A stretch of DNA of 64,000 nt. Source: Nepenthes gracilis (lineage: Eukaryota; Streptophyta; Magnoliopsida; Caryophyllales; Nepenthaceae). Below the pieces are notes generated by a model. That model saw only the letters and a list, made by a program, of their open reading frames with translations, did not search any database and was not told the origin of the DNA. The position numbers and the translations under genes are program-made. The stretch covers positions 7,965,410-8,029,409 of the forward strand of contig BSYO01000004.1 in the NCBI GenBank assembly GCA_033239525.1, in the 5' to 3' direction. Shown here piece by piece: positions 54,714 through 64,000 of the stretch (positions within the stretch are counted from its first letter, which is position 1; every line of letters starts with the position of its first letter).

Positions 54714-56313
54714 TGTTAGGTTTGATTGCTCTTTTGTGGGTAACCCAACAAATTGGTTCGTTATCGGAGGATTTTTGGAGAGCAAATTTTAATGTGCATT
54801 TGCTGTAGTGAAAGTACGGAGAACACTGGCCGGTCAACGGAGGTTGATCGATTGATAGTCAAAGAGCCGGAGAAGAAATTCGGAGAAGTTGCCAAGCAAA
54901 GTGTCGGTCAACGTTGACCGGCTGCAGGATGCAGTCGGCTGAAAGACGTGAGGAAGCATTTGTGCAAAGTACCGGTTAACTTTGTTGACCGGCTAATGAA
55001 GTGCGGCCAGGGAAACGGCCATGGCAGCTCTTTGGTAACAAAATGGCCAATCAACGAGTTGACTGGCTAAAAAGGCAAATGAAAGGTGGGCGGTTGGTTG
55101 AAGGTGCAAGGGAGCAGAATTGAAGGGCATGCACACGGAAGCCTTGATACAATATTGTCGGTTAATGCATTAACTGGTCAACAAGTTGACCAGCCAAGAC
55201 ACAAAACAGGAGCACGGACGTCCGTTGATGCTCAGACGGCCATTGAGGCAAAATGGAAGGCACTGCATGGATTTACCGGCTGGCAAAAACGATAGGACTA
55301 CATAGGCATGCCCAAGGACTTTGCAGCAATGGGCTGAGGACCTTATGCAGTACAGGCCCAAGAACTTGAGGAGAAATTTAGGAGGAGAATTCTGGTGTGG
55401 CCAATTTGTTGAAAAGAGAGAAAATTGGCCGATTGGCAAAAGTGGCCGGTTGCAATTTGGCCGACTGCATAAAGGGCCGCTTGCACAGGAATAGCTGTAG
55501 GAGGACGGCCAGTCGGTCAACGGGAGGTTGACCGGCTGAGCCCGTACAGCAGAATTGGTGGCAGGATTTTCAGAGCTTGCTAGGCACGCTTTCTGAACAG
55601 TGCAAAGCAAGCACCGTTTGCAGGAAGTTTGGAAACCGATAAAGGCGTAAAAATGACAGAGATGGCATGACCAATCATCTGCAAGATGACTAGTTGGGTA
55701 GATGAGATTAGGTGGAGCCGGGTTATTATAAAGGCATACCAAGAGCTTCGATTTGAGTGTGTAAAAATACCAAGGGTGTGGGTTGCACCATGGTGTGAGA
55801 AATCACCCAGAGCCTTGGTGCTAGGCACCAAGGGCTGTGCTGGTGTGTGCTGGTGTGGGAGATAATGTCAAGGGCGCTGTGCACCAGCCGCTATATGCGA
55901 GGGGGTGAAATGGAGGTTATCGTTTCACCAACACTTGTAAAATACTTGAGCAGAAAGCCCCACAGTGATGAGAGAAAGATAAAGAAGAAAGAAAGAGTAG
56001 TGAGTGAAATATAAAGTGTGAGATCTTTGTATTCTCGTGCTCTATTATTCAAATTTTACCTCTATGACTTGTGTAGCCAGAATGGTTGCTTGTATTCTAT
56101 CTCTGGGTTTGTATAACCATTTTACATAGTGGATCTTATTTGTGGACTATATATACTGTGGTTTTTCTTTTAGTTGAAAAGGAGTTTCTATATAAAAAAA
56201 TATTGTACATATCATTTGTTCCTTATTCCTATTAAATGGTGGCTAACGATGATGGGGGGTTCATAATTTTTGCTACTGTCAAATCGGGGGTATCCGAGTA
56301 TCGAACCCCAACA
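54714..56313 (+). repeat. 5' LTR of the copia-like element
   Basis: U3 holds six inverted GGTCAAC/GTTGACC-type pairs between 54833 and 55540. A TTATAAAGG box lies at about 55726. Copia-like AGTTGAAAAGGAGTTTCTAT occurs near the end. Minus-strand frames up to 190 codons (55170-55742) are not genes. Confidence 0.85.
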
Positions 56314-56783
56314 AGCATTATCAGAGAGCACAGTTGAGAACTTTGTCGAAATGGCGTCGTCATCGTCTTCAAAGAATCATCCATTTAGTATGGAGTTGGA
56401 AGGAACGGTGAAAGCCAGCAAGACATCAGCAGGGCCAAGGGTGGAGTTATGCAGGACTAAGAGCGGAGCCAGTAAGGTTAAATGGCGGAGGGCCAAGGTC
56501 AAAGCTAAGTAGGGCCAAGGGCGAAACCAGCAAAGCCAACGGCGGAGCCAGTAGGGCAAATGGTGGAGTTGAGGTGGTAAAGGTAAGGAAGAATGATTCG
56601 ACCATAGGGAAGAAGTCGAAGGAGAGTTGGACTAATCCAGGTTCACTGGAGAGCGGAAGAAGGCATCATTCTTACGGAGGCAACCGCCATGTTCCCAATT
56701 GTGGGGAAGCTGTCGGAAGGTAGACGATAATGATTGCTAGGTAAAGGCGAAAGTGTTGCCCACAAGGTCGTGAGGAAAAAATT
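56314..56783 (+). pseudogene. Interior with a gag-like remnant
   Basis: From the ATG at 56351, about 53 codons follow and end at a TAG at 56510. They start MASSSSSKN and become Lys/Arg-rich because of GGGCCAAGG/GGAGCCAG word repeats. The rest (56513-56783) has no frame. It is too short to encode Gag. Confidence 0.5.
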
Positions 56784-58389
56784 TATTCGGTCTGGTTACT
56801 TTATTGTGGGAAACCCAACAAATTGGTTCGTCATCAGATAATTTTCAGAAAGCAAATGATGGAGTATATTTATTGGAGTGGAAGTACGGAGTACACTAGT
56901 CAGTCAACGGAGGTTAATCGGATGAGAGTCAAAGACCTAGAGAAGAAATCCGGAGAAATTGCCAAGCAAAGTGCCGATCAACTCCGTTGACCGACTGAAT
57001 GAGGTAGTCGGCTGAAAGGCGTGAGGAAGCCTTTGTGCAAGCTGCTGGTCAACTCTGTCGATCGACTGATGGAGTGCGGCCAGGCAAATGGCTGCAGAAG
57101 CTCTTTGGTGCCAAAATGGCCGGTTAACTCGTTGATCGGCCAAGAAGGCAAATAAAAGATGGGAAACCGGCTGAAGGTGCAAGGGAGCAGAACTGAAGGG
57201 CATGGGCGCGGAAGCCTTGATGCAATATTGTCAGTCAATGCGCTGATTGGTAAAAGAGCAAATTGGCCGGTCAATTCTGACCAACCAAGACGCAAAATGA
57301 GCGCGTGGACGTTTGTTGATGCTCGGACAGTCATTGGGGCCAAATGGAAGGCGCTACGTGGATTTTTCAGTTGGCAAAAACAACAGGAGGACACAGGCAT
57401 GCCCAAGGACTTTGCAGCAATGGGCCGAGGACCTTATGCAGTAAAGGCCCGAGGACTTGAGGAGGAATTCAGGAGGGGAATTCTAGTGTGGCCACTTTGC
57501 TAGAGAGAAAGCGAATTGGTTGGTTGGCAAAAGTGGCCGGTTACAATTTGGCTGGCTGCATAAAGGGCCGCTTGTACAGAATAGGCTGCAAGAGGAGGGC
57601 CAGCCGGTTAATAGGAGGTTGACCGGCGAGCCCCGTACAACAGAGTTGGTGGCACGCTTTTTAGAGCTTTTAGGGGATGCCTTCTGAACAGTGTAGAGTA
57701 GGTGCCGTCCGCAGGAAGCTTGAGAACCAGTAAATGTGCAAAATGACAGAGATGGCATGGCCAATCATCTGCAAGATGGCTAGTTGGTTAGATGGGATTA
57801 AGTGGAGTCGGGTCATTATAAAGGCGCATCAAGAGCTTCGGTTTGAGTGTGTGAAAATACCATGGGTGTGGGTTGCACCATGGTGTGAGAAATCACCCGG
57901 AGCTTTGGTGCTGGGCACCAAGAGCTGTGCTGGTATGGGAGATAACATCAGAGGCGCTGTGAGTCGGCCGCTGTGTGGGGGGTGAAATGAAAGTTGTCGT
58001 TTCAACAATACTTGTAAAATGTTTAAGCAGAAAGCACCACAGTGAGGAAAGAAAGATAAAGAAGAAAGAGAAAGTAGTGAGTAAAACACAACTTGTAAGG
58101 TCTTTATATTCTCATTCTCTGTTTTTCGATTTTTGCTTTTAGGGTTTATATAGCCAGGGTGGTCACTTGTATTCTATCTCTGAGCTTGTGTAACCATTTT
58201 ATATAGTGGACCTTATTTATGGATTATATATTCCGTAATTTTTTTCTTAATTGAGAAGGATTTCTACGTAAAAAAATATTGTGTATCTCATTAGTTCCGT
58301 GTTCCTACTAAATAGTAGCTGACGATCACGTGGGATTTGGATTTTTTACTGCTGCCGAATCGAGAGTATCCGGGTGTCAAACCCCAACA
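56784..58389 (+). repeat. 3' LTR of the copia-like element
   Basis: Aligns with the 5' LTR along its full length with many scattered changes, so the insertion is old. TTATAAAGG is at about 57817. It ends GTCAAACCCCAACA. Confidence 0.85.
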
Positions 58390-58394
58390 ACACA

Positions 58395-59499
58395 TGCCTA
58401 CATGCATCTGTAAAGAATGACTCGCGCTTATTGGAACATCCACAAATTGAAAAACATAATGGCTAAATTGAAAATTAAATAAATTATAGTGGTTGAAAGT
58501 GTAATTAGTTGACTCATAATTCAATAATATCATATTTTTTGAGTTAAAATAATATTTTATAAATGTAAGTAATTGGTATTAGTGCATGCATGTGGGAGGG
58601 TAAGAATTTTTCTTTGCTATTTTCGATTCAAAATTTCACATTATATAAATTAAAGATTTATATTTATTTAGTTCATAAAAGTTTAAAATAATATTTTTTA
58701 AAAATATTTGAAAAGTATTTTTTAATCTTAAAAATAGTAAACTAGATACAATACACAAACTAATATTATCTACTTTGTTCACAAATAAATATATCTTAAA
58801 TATACAATACACAAACATTATCTTAAATATATTTAGTTAGTCTACAAAAAATATATATATATATATACTTTGTCCATACAAATATTATTTTAAATTTTAT
58901 AAATATATAATTTTTTTAAAAAAATAACTATTATAGAATAATTGTATAATAGTTAAAAAATTATATTTCTTTGGGTTTCTTAACCTAGATTTAAATTTAA
59001 AATAATAAAATAAATAAAGCTAAGGCATAACTCAAAATGAAAATTTAGATAAGTGGTTCATAAATAATTTGCTTTCCCAAAAAGTGCATTTATAAATAAT
59101 ATATACCATCTATGCCCTAAAAGTCCCAATAAAAATGAACAAAAATCAAATAAATGAATGGAAAAAAATACCAAAGAGGGCCAAAGATTGATAAAGACAA
59201 GAACAACTAGGATAAGGAGAGCGAAATTTACTTACCAAAATAAATAAATAAATTCGGGATGGTATGATTTTTTTTTTTTCATAATTTATAAGTCTATAAT
59301 TGATAAGTGCGGAAGAGTACGACTTAAATATATACGTGTAATATAAATTTAAAAGAATAAAATATTAATTGCACTTCTTTCTCACCTCATTTATTTATTT
59401 ATTTTTGTTATTTATTATTTGACCAATAAATACACCCTAATTCTTAGCCAAAACCTTACGTTTCATTGACTTGACTCATTTTAAACATTTATAATCGAA
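58395..59499. other. AT-rich intergenic DNA
   Basis: No gene or repeat recognised. A (TA) run lies at about 58851-58866. Confidence 0.6.
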
Positions 59500-59504
59500 G
59501 TAGC

Positions 59505-60602
59505 TGTTGAATTTGGTTACTCCATTGTGAGTAATTTAACAAACAAATTTATCATCTGAGAATTTCAGGAGAGAAAATTCGAAGTGAATTTTCGAAGAGG
59601 AAATCTGGAGAGCAAAGGAAGAAGACTTTTGGACAACAAATTGTCAGTCAACGTGTTGACCGGTTGAAAAAATAAATAGGCCAGTCAATGGGTTGACCAG
59701 TCGAAGAGGCAAAGAGGAAGGCACAAGGAATTTACTAGTTAATATTATTGGTGTGGAAACGCCGAAGGATTTGAGCTATACACAGTAATAACCGAGGATA
59801 TGGGATAATGTCCGAAGACGTTATTGCCTGGAGATATCAATGATCGGCCGAGGACTCTGTGATAGCTAAGGGCACAGATAACGACTGATGGTCCATAGGC
59901 TTGAGCGTTCGAGGATTTTGATGAAGCAATGGCTTGGAGAAAAAATCGGTCAATGGATGATTGACCATCCACCAGAGAATGTTGTAGGGCCCATGGGTGT
60001 CAACTCTGAAAATTCTTAGAGCATCCATGATCTCTGGAGATTATATGCAATCTCTGCAAAAGTGTATGCCGTTTGCACTAATGGCAGGTTACAGAGTTAG
60101 TGAAAAAATTTAGTGACAGGTTGTAGAGTTGGTGGCAAGCACAACTTGTCTATTGGTAGATGGTATTCAGGCAAGATCACTATATATACACGCATGCTGA
60201 GCATACGGTAAAAAAGTGTGTGGCGCTGTGAGAGACAAAGTCTAGAGAGGCGGTGAGAGGCAAAACTCACAGTGGTAAAATCTAGGAGCATGTGAAAGAG
60301 AAAAAAGGAAAAGAGTGCACCACCAATTAGAGGAAGAAGAGAAGAAAAACAGAGAGTGAGGAGAAAGAGAGTTTTCTTATTTACTCTGAAGAGGTTTTTT
60401 TTAGCCTGTCTCGATGTGTGGTGGATATTCTATCTCGAGAGTTTTTGTAACCGTTTCATATAGTGGACTTATTGTGAATTCAGTATCCCGTGCTTTTTTC
60501 TTTTGATTTATAAAGAATTTTCACGTAAAACTTGTGTGTTCAACATCTTTTTTCTTCATGCACTTGTGTGCATTTCTATCGGACTGGCCCTTTGCCCCAA
60601 CA
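59505..60602 (+). mobile_element. Copia-like solo LTR, same family
   Basis: 1098 bp beginning TGTTGAATTTGGTTACTCC and ending CTTTGCCCCAACA, with flanks GTAGC and CTAGC (4 of 5). It matches the LTRs at 54714 and 56784 at both ends but is about 500 bp shorter. It has three GGTCAA/TTGACC pairs (59643-59965). TATATATA lies at about 60180. Confidence 0.8.
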
Positions 60603-60607
60603 CTAGC

Positions 60608-61445
60608 GTAATTAATTTTGGGTTAATTTAGCCTAACTTATCTAACAAGCTTCTAATTAAAACTTAAAATTAACATTTCAGACAAGTTTTTCACAAAGAA
60701 AAAAGAAAAAAAGAAATTGATTGAAATTCTCTATTAATCTCTGCAATTTTGAAGCAAAATTTATTGTTTAATTTTTTTTTAAAAAAATTGAAAATCCCCT
60801 GGGAGAAATTATAATTGCTGTTTTAAGTTAGCAACAAACGCCCCTCGATCATTAAAATTAGTAACAATTAACAAACACCCGTTAGTTAATCAACTCCATT
60901 AGGTTTGGAGTTAAAAACCCCACTAATTCTTTTCCTAGCCAGAAGTATTTAATAATCAATATATAGCCTAATTTTTAGGGAATTAAAATGCTTATATTTC
61001 GTTGACTTAAATATATTTTGAACTTCTATATTCAAACCAATATATTGAAAATACTTTAAAATACTCTCAGATAGCATAATATTTATCCATTCACCGATTT
61101 TATATTGATATAATATTGACAATAATAAATAAAATGCTATAAATGACAGGAATTATTTATAATACTTTTAGGGAGGAACATATCAAATTAAATTGGTAAC
61201 AGACACCCATTTAATTCGACACGTACAAAGAGAAGAAACCCCGCTAATTCTATTCTACTTATTGTGCTGCAATCTTCGATACAGATGCAATTGAACGAGA
61301 AACCTAATGGTTCAAGTAGATTTGATGCAATTTTTCAGCCCCATACAAATTAAAACAACGGTGGGAGATCATCTTCTCCCAAATTATTATATACAGCAGC
61401 AAGATGAGGGGATTTTTTTCACACAAAATCGGCACTCATCACCAG
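60608..61445. other. 3' flank of the ZCF37-like gene, AT-rich
   Basis: No coding content. The 3' untranslated region of the minus-strand gene should lie at its right end (61445 leftward). AATTATTATATACAGC at about 61383 is the nearest A/T-rich element. Confidence 0.45.
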
Positions 61446-62081
61446 CTATGTCTTTTTCTCTACGCAGAGTCTAGACTGCATTTCCAAGAGGTACAGGGTG
61501 CTCCTGTACCTCTCAAACATGGCTACCAACAAGAAAATCAACACCGCCATTGAAATTAGGTAGCCATAATTTGACGGCGGCAGACTCCACCACCTCGACT
61601 TCTTTGCAAATCCCGCAGCCTCAAAGCCACCGGTCTCCCTAGCTTCGTCCTCATCTGCCGCGGTTGTTTCCTTCTTAGCATCTCCCTCTGCCGCCTTTGC
61701 CGCTTCTGTTACCCGATGCTTGTCTTTTTTCTCTTCGGCTGCTGAACACTCTGCCAAGCGTCCCGTTTTCTTGGCTTCCGTGGCCTGATATGCAGCAGGC
61801 TTATCAGTTTGCTCGCCACCAAACTTGACCTTCCCTTCCTTGTTTCCCTTAGCAATGACAACGACCGGTTTCAGTTTGTTGTCTGCGGAGCAGACGAAGT
61901 GAACCAGTGATACTCGTTCTGAGCCAACTTGAGAGAGAATCTCCTGCTTCTTCTTTTCCACTTGTGCCAGGAGTGCAGAGAATTTATCGCGTCCGAGATC
62001 TGCATATGGGTTTTTCCTGTGCTTGTTGCTGCGGCTTGATTTTGTGGCTGCTCTACCATTCGGACTTGCGCCTACGGCCAT
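61446..62081 (-). CDS. ZCF37-like plant protein with a C-terminal membrane anchor
   Basis: A single-exon frame of 211 codons from an ATG at 62081. The N-terminal part is basic. Residues 24-78 (NPYADLGRDKFSALLAQVEK, then a block including VSLVHFV and KPVVVIAK) resemble, from memory, the conserved block of the plant ZCF37 family, whose function I do not know. Residues 80-160 are Lys/Glu/Ala-rich and probably disordered. Residues 172-189 (YGYLISMAVLIFLLVAMF) form one hydrophobic segment after RWW, followed by a charged tail. This suggests a tail-anchored protein with its N-terminus in the cytosol. No signal peptide. Frame, start and composition look intact. The family name is a recollection and could be wrong. 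The overall architecture is read directly. Confidence 0.65.
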   Translation of the reverse strand: MAVGASPNGRAATKSSRSNKHRKNPYADLGRDKFSALLAQVEKKKQEILSQVGSERVSLVHFVCSADNKLKPVVVIAKGNKEGKVKFGGEQTDKPAAYQATEAKKTGRLAECSAAEEKKDKHRVTEAAKAAEGDAKKETTAADEDEARETGGFEAAGFAKKSRWWSLPPSNYGYLISMAVLIFLLVAMFERYRSTLYLLEMQSRLCVEKKT

Positions 62082-64000
62082 GGCTGAAACTGGGTTCTTG
62101 ATTCGTCGAGTCTGAGAACTTCTTTTTGGATAGAAAATGGCAGATTTTGTGGGCCGATAAATGGGAGGAAGACTGCAGGCTGATTAAATTACTTTCAGGG
62201 CTCTTTCTAGAATTTCGATTTGACTAGAGGGTAGTCAAGATCACGTGGAGTTGAGACACTAAATTCAAGATTCCCCTCCATTTGGGCAATTCGTCATTGC
62301 TTTTGACTCCTTGCACGGGAGGAAATCTGAACTCTCACACTCGGTTCATACCACATAAACTGTCTTTGATGTGGGACGCATTTTTCAGGATAAATAGAAA
62401 TTTAAATTGATAAGATAAGAATAACAGTACAGGTTATAGAATAAATTGGGCTTAAAATTTTATTTTATTAATATTAAACAATTGTCGAGAAAATCTGCTT
62501 ATTATATATTTAGACATATCTTTATAATGTAAAATAAGATGATTCTTTCAATATGTTAAAATCTTTTGTTGGGCACTACTAATTGAATTTCCACTTGTTA
62601 GCCTTGTTCCTACTTCTATCTTGTGTTTTAGAACTAACCATAGCGGTGCTAACTACAGTTAATAACAAGTGTAAGACATGCACGGATGTCTTGATTGCAT
62701 GTATGCAACTATTTCATAGTGTGACACATAAATTTTAAAATTATTTTTAGATGATAATAGGTTGAGTTAAGTTGATATAAAATGTCAACGACAAATGACG
62801 TTTTGAATTAAAATCAATTGTCTAATCGAGTCATATCAAAGTGAGTGACCAGTAATCGGCATTTGACATACTCGTATACATATTTTAGATAGTAAAGATA
62901 TATTTAGAGAATACCTTTGAAGAACTCGTATATATTTTAAATAGAATATTTACATCTGATGTATATCTAATTGATGTACATGCGTGTTTTAGATAAAATA
63001 TATGAGCTTAATATGTACCTGAGAAATACTCATACGCCGTATAGTTTCTATCTTAGCATCTAATACATATTTAACAGGCATACATGTGTTGATTTTCTAT
63101 AAAATATCTTTTTTGGCCAATTTTAATCATTTTCTGTGAATTTTATAGAAAAGAGAGAGAAATAGAAGAGAGGAAAAGAGAGGAGGAAAAAAAGGCTAAA
63201 GAAGAAAGATTCAAGTGAGATTTTAAAGATTTTAAAAATTTTCAAGTTTAATGTAAATATATTCAAAACTCTCTTTCTTTCGTTACTTCTGTTCTAATTT
63301 CTACGAATATTTATTATTCTAAATACTTTTATATGTGATATTCTCATTATTAAAGAGTTTATACATTATATACATATTATCCTACACTATTCTATAAAGT
63401 TTTTATGAGATATATGTTTTTAATTCAAGTAGATTATTTGTGAAAAATTAATTTTCTATAATCATATTTAATATGTCTTTAAATCATGTTTAAATACTAA
63501 TACATGTATTATACTTAAGAAAATTATATAAATTACACTAATATTTCAAAAATCCTACAGCATTAGGCTTGCACATCTTAAATACTTCAGTATTATTTTG
63601 TATATCTTAAAATTTTATTTAGATGTACCTGCATGTTCTTAAAAATATTCACAATTAATTTTGCATATTTATATATTTTTGCATATCATAAATTTAAAAA
63701 AAAAATTAAGAAAAACTCTATTTAAGAAAAGGATAAGGATATTTATCTAGTATAAAAAATATAAAGAACATATTCGAATATATGTAGAATTTTTATTTAA
63801 GTATACATTGACCATAATAGAGAATTAACAAAAACATATTATAATGATAACTGATGTTTGAACTTATCATTCGTGAGTTGAAAGAAATTTTCGGCCCAAT
63901 TTATAAAGTTATATAACGACCCACATACGAGTCTTGAATAATAGAATATAATTTTTGATATTATGGAAATATATATAACTCATGCATTGATATTCGTTCT
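62082..64000. other. Upstream flank of the ZCF37-like gene, then AT-rich DNA
   Basis: 62082-62400 is normal-GC sequence that should hold the promoter, with no clear TATA box. Beyond 62400 it is AT-rich with loosely repeated ATATTTTAGATA words. A GA-rich block at 63145-63210 resembles the leader of the LTR-like sequence at 8870-8930. No gene is seen. Confidence 0.45.

Larger units (their letters stand above)
54714..58389 (+). mobile_element. Complete non-autonomous copia-like element
   Basis: The LTRs are 54714-56313 (1600 bp, TGTTAGG...CCCCAACA) and 56784-58389 (1606 bp, start decayed to TA). The interior is only 470 bp. Flanks ACATA (54709-54713) and ACACA (58390-58394) are a target duplication with one change. 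The sequence GCATTATCAGAGAGC right after the first LTR fits a decayed TGGTATCAGAGC primer site (initiator Met). The only coding hint is MASSSSSKNHPFSMELEGT (from 56351), which resembles the start of a copia Gag. No enzymes are encoded. Confidence 0.88.

Noticed and set aside
55170..55742. 190-codon minus-strand protein
   Set aside because: It lies antisense within an LTR. The second and third copies of the LTR break the frame into different pieces.
1..64000. tRNA or rRNA genes
   Set aside because: I looked for cloverleaf-type and conserved rRNA words and saw none. The TGGCGCC and TGGTATCA hits are retrotransposon primer sites.

Overview
The window is nuclear DNA from a eudicot plant. The evidence is plant-only gene families, single-exon glycosyltransferases with a plant PSPG box, AT-rich intergenic DNA, and dense LTR-retrotransposon sequence of the Ty3/gypsy Tat and Ty1/copia types. 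The species cannot be named from what is visible. Most of the 64 kb is retrotransposon or its decay products. Only four stretches look like host coding sequence.

Host genes, all on the minus strand: (1) 2828-2977, the first exon of a CSA/ERCC8-type WD40 gene; the rest must lie left of the window or is lost. (2) 19313-20755 and 32869-34353, two intronless family-1 UDP-glycosyltransferases of the UGT71 type in direct tandem, about 12 kb apart. They probably glucosylate small secondary metabolites or hormones. (3) 61446-62081, a small ZCF37-like protein with a C-terminal membrane segment. A possible orphan promoter and leader lies at 45400-45720.

Layout. 1-1429 is the 3' end of a Tat-like element (tandem repeat, polypurine tract, 3' LTR) inside the presumed first intron of the CSA gene. 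3.3-7.7 kb is a patchwork of minisatellites and element debris. 8.5-12.6 kb holds LTR-like sequence and a copia solo LTR. 12667-19128 is a complete non-autonomous LTR element with target-site duplication CATCT. It carries a nested short LTR element in its 5' LTR and a large higher-order minisatellite, and ends about 180 bp from the stop codon of the first UGT. 22.5-31.9 kb contains solo or truncated LTRs in AT-rich DNA. 34903-44770 is a decayed coding Tat element on the minus strand (gag, protease, RT, RNase H, integrase). It carries an additional antisense gene that seems to be spliced. 44.8-46.3 kb is simple-sequence DNA with a GC-rich foldback. 47.4-60.6 kb has more solo LTRs and a complete non-autonomous copia-like element at 54714-58389. 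The last 3.4 kb holds the ZCF37-like gene and AT-rich DNA.

Nine LTR insertions have recognisable target-site duplications, most of them exact. Most are solo LTRs, so unequal recombination has removed many elements here. The U5 ends of ten LTRs share one signature (consensus TGACTTGAGCGTCGGAGTG), so several subfamilies descend from one lineage. I found no rRNA, tRNA, CRISPR or bacterial-type feature.
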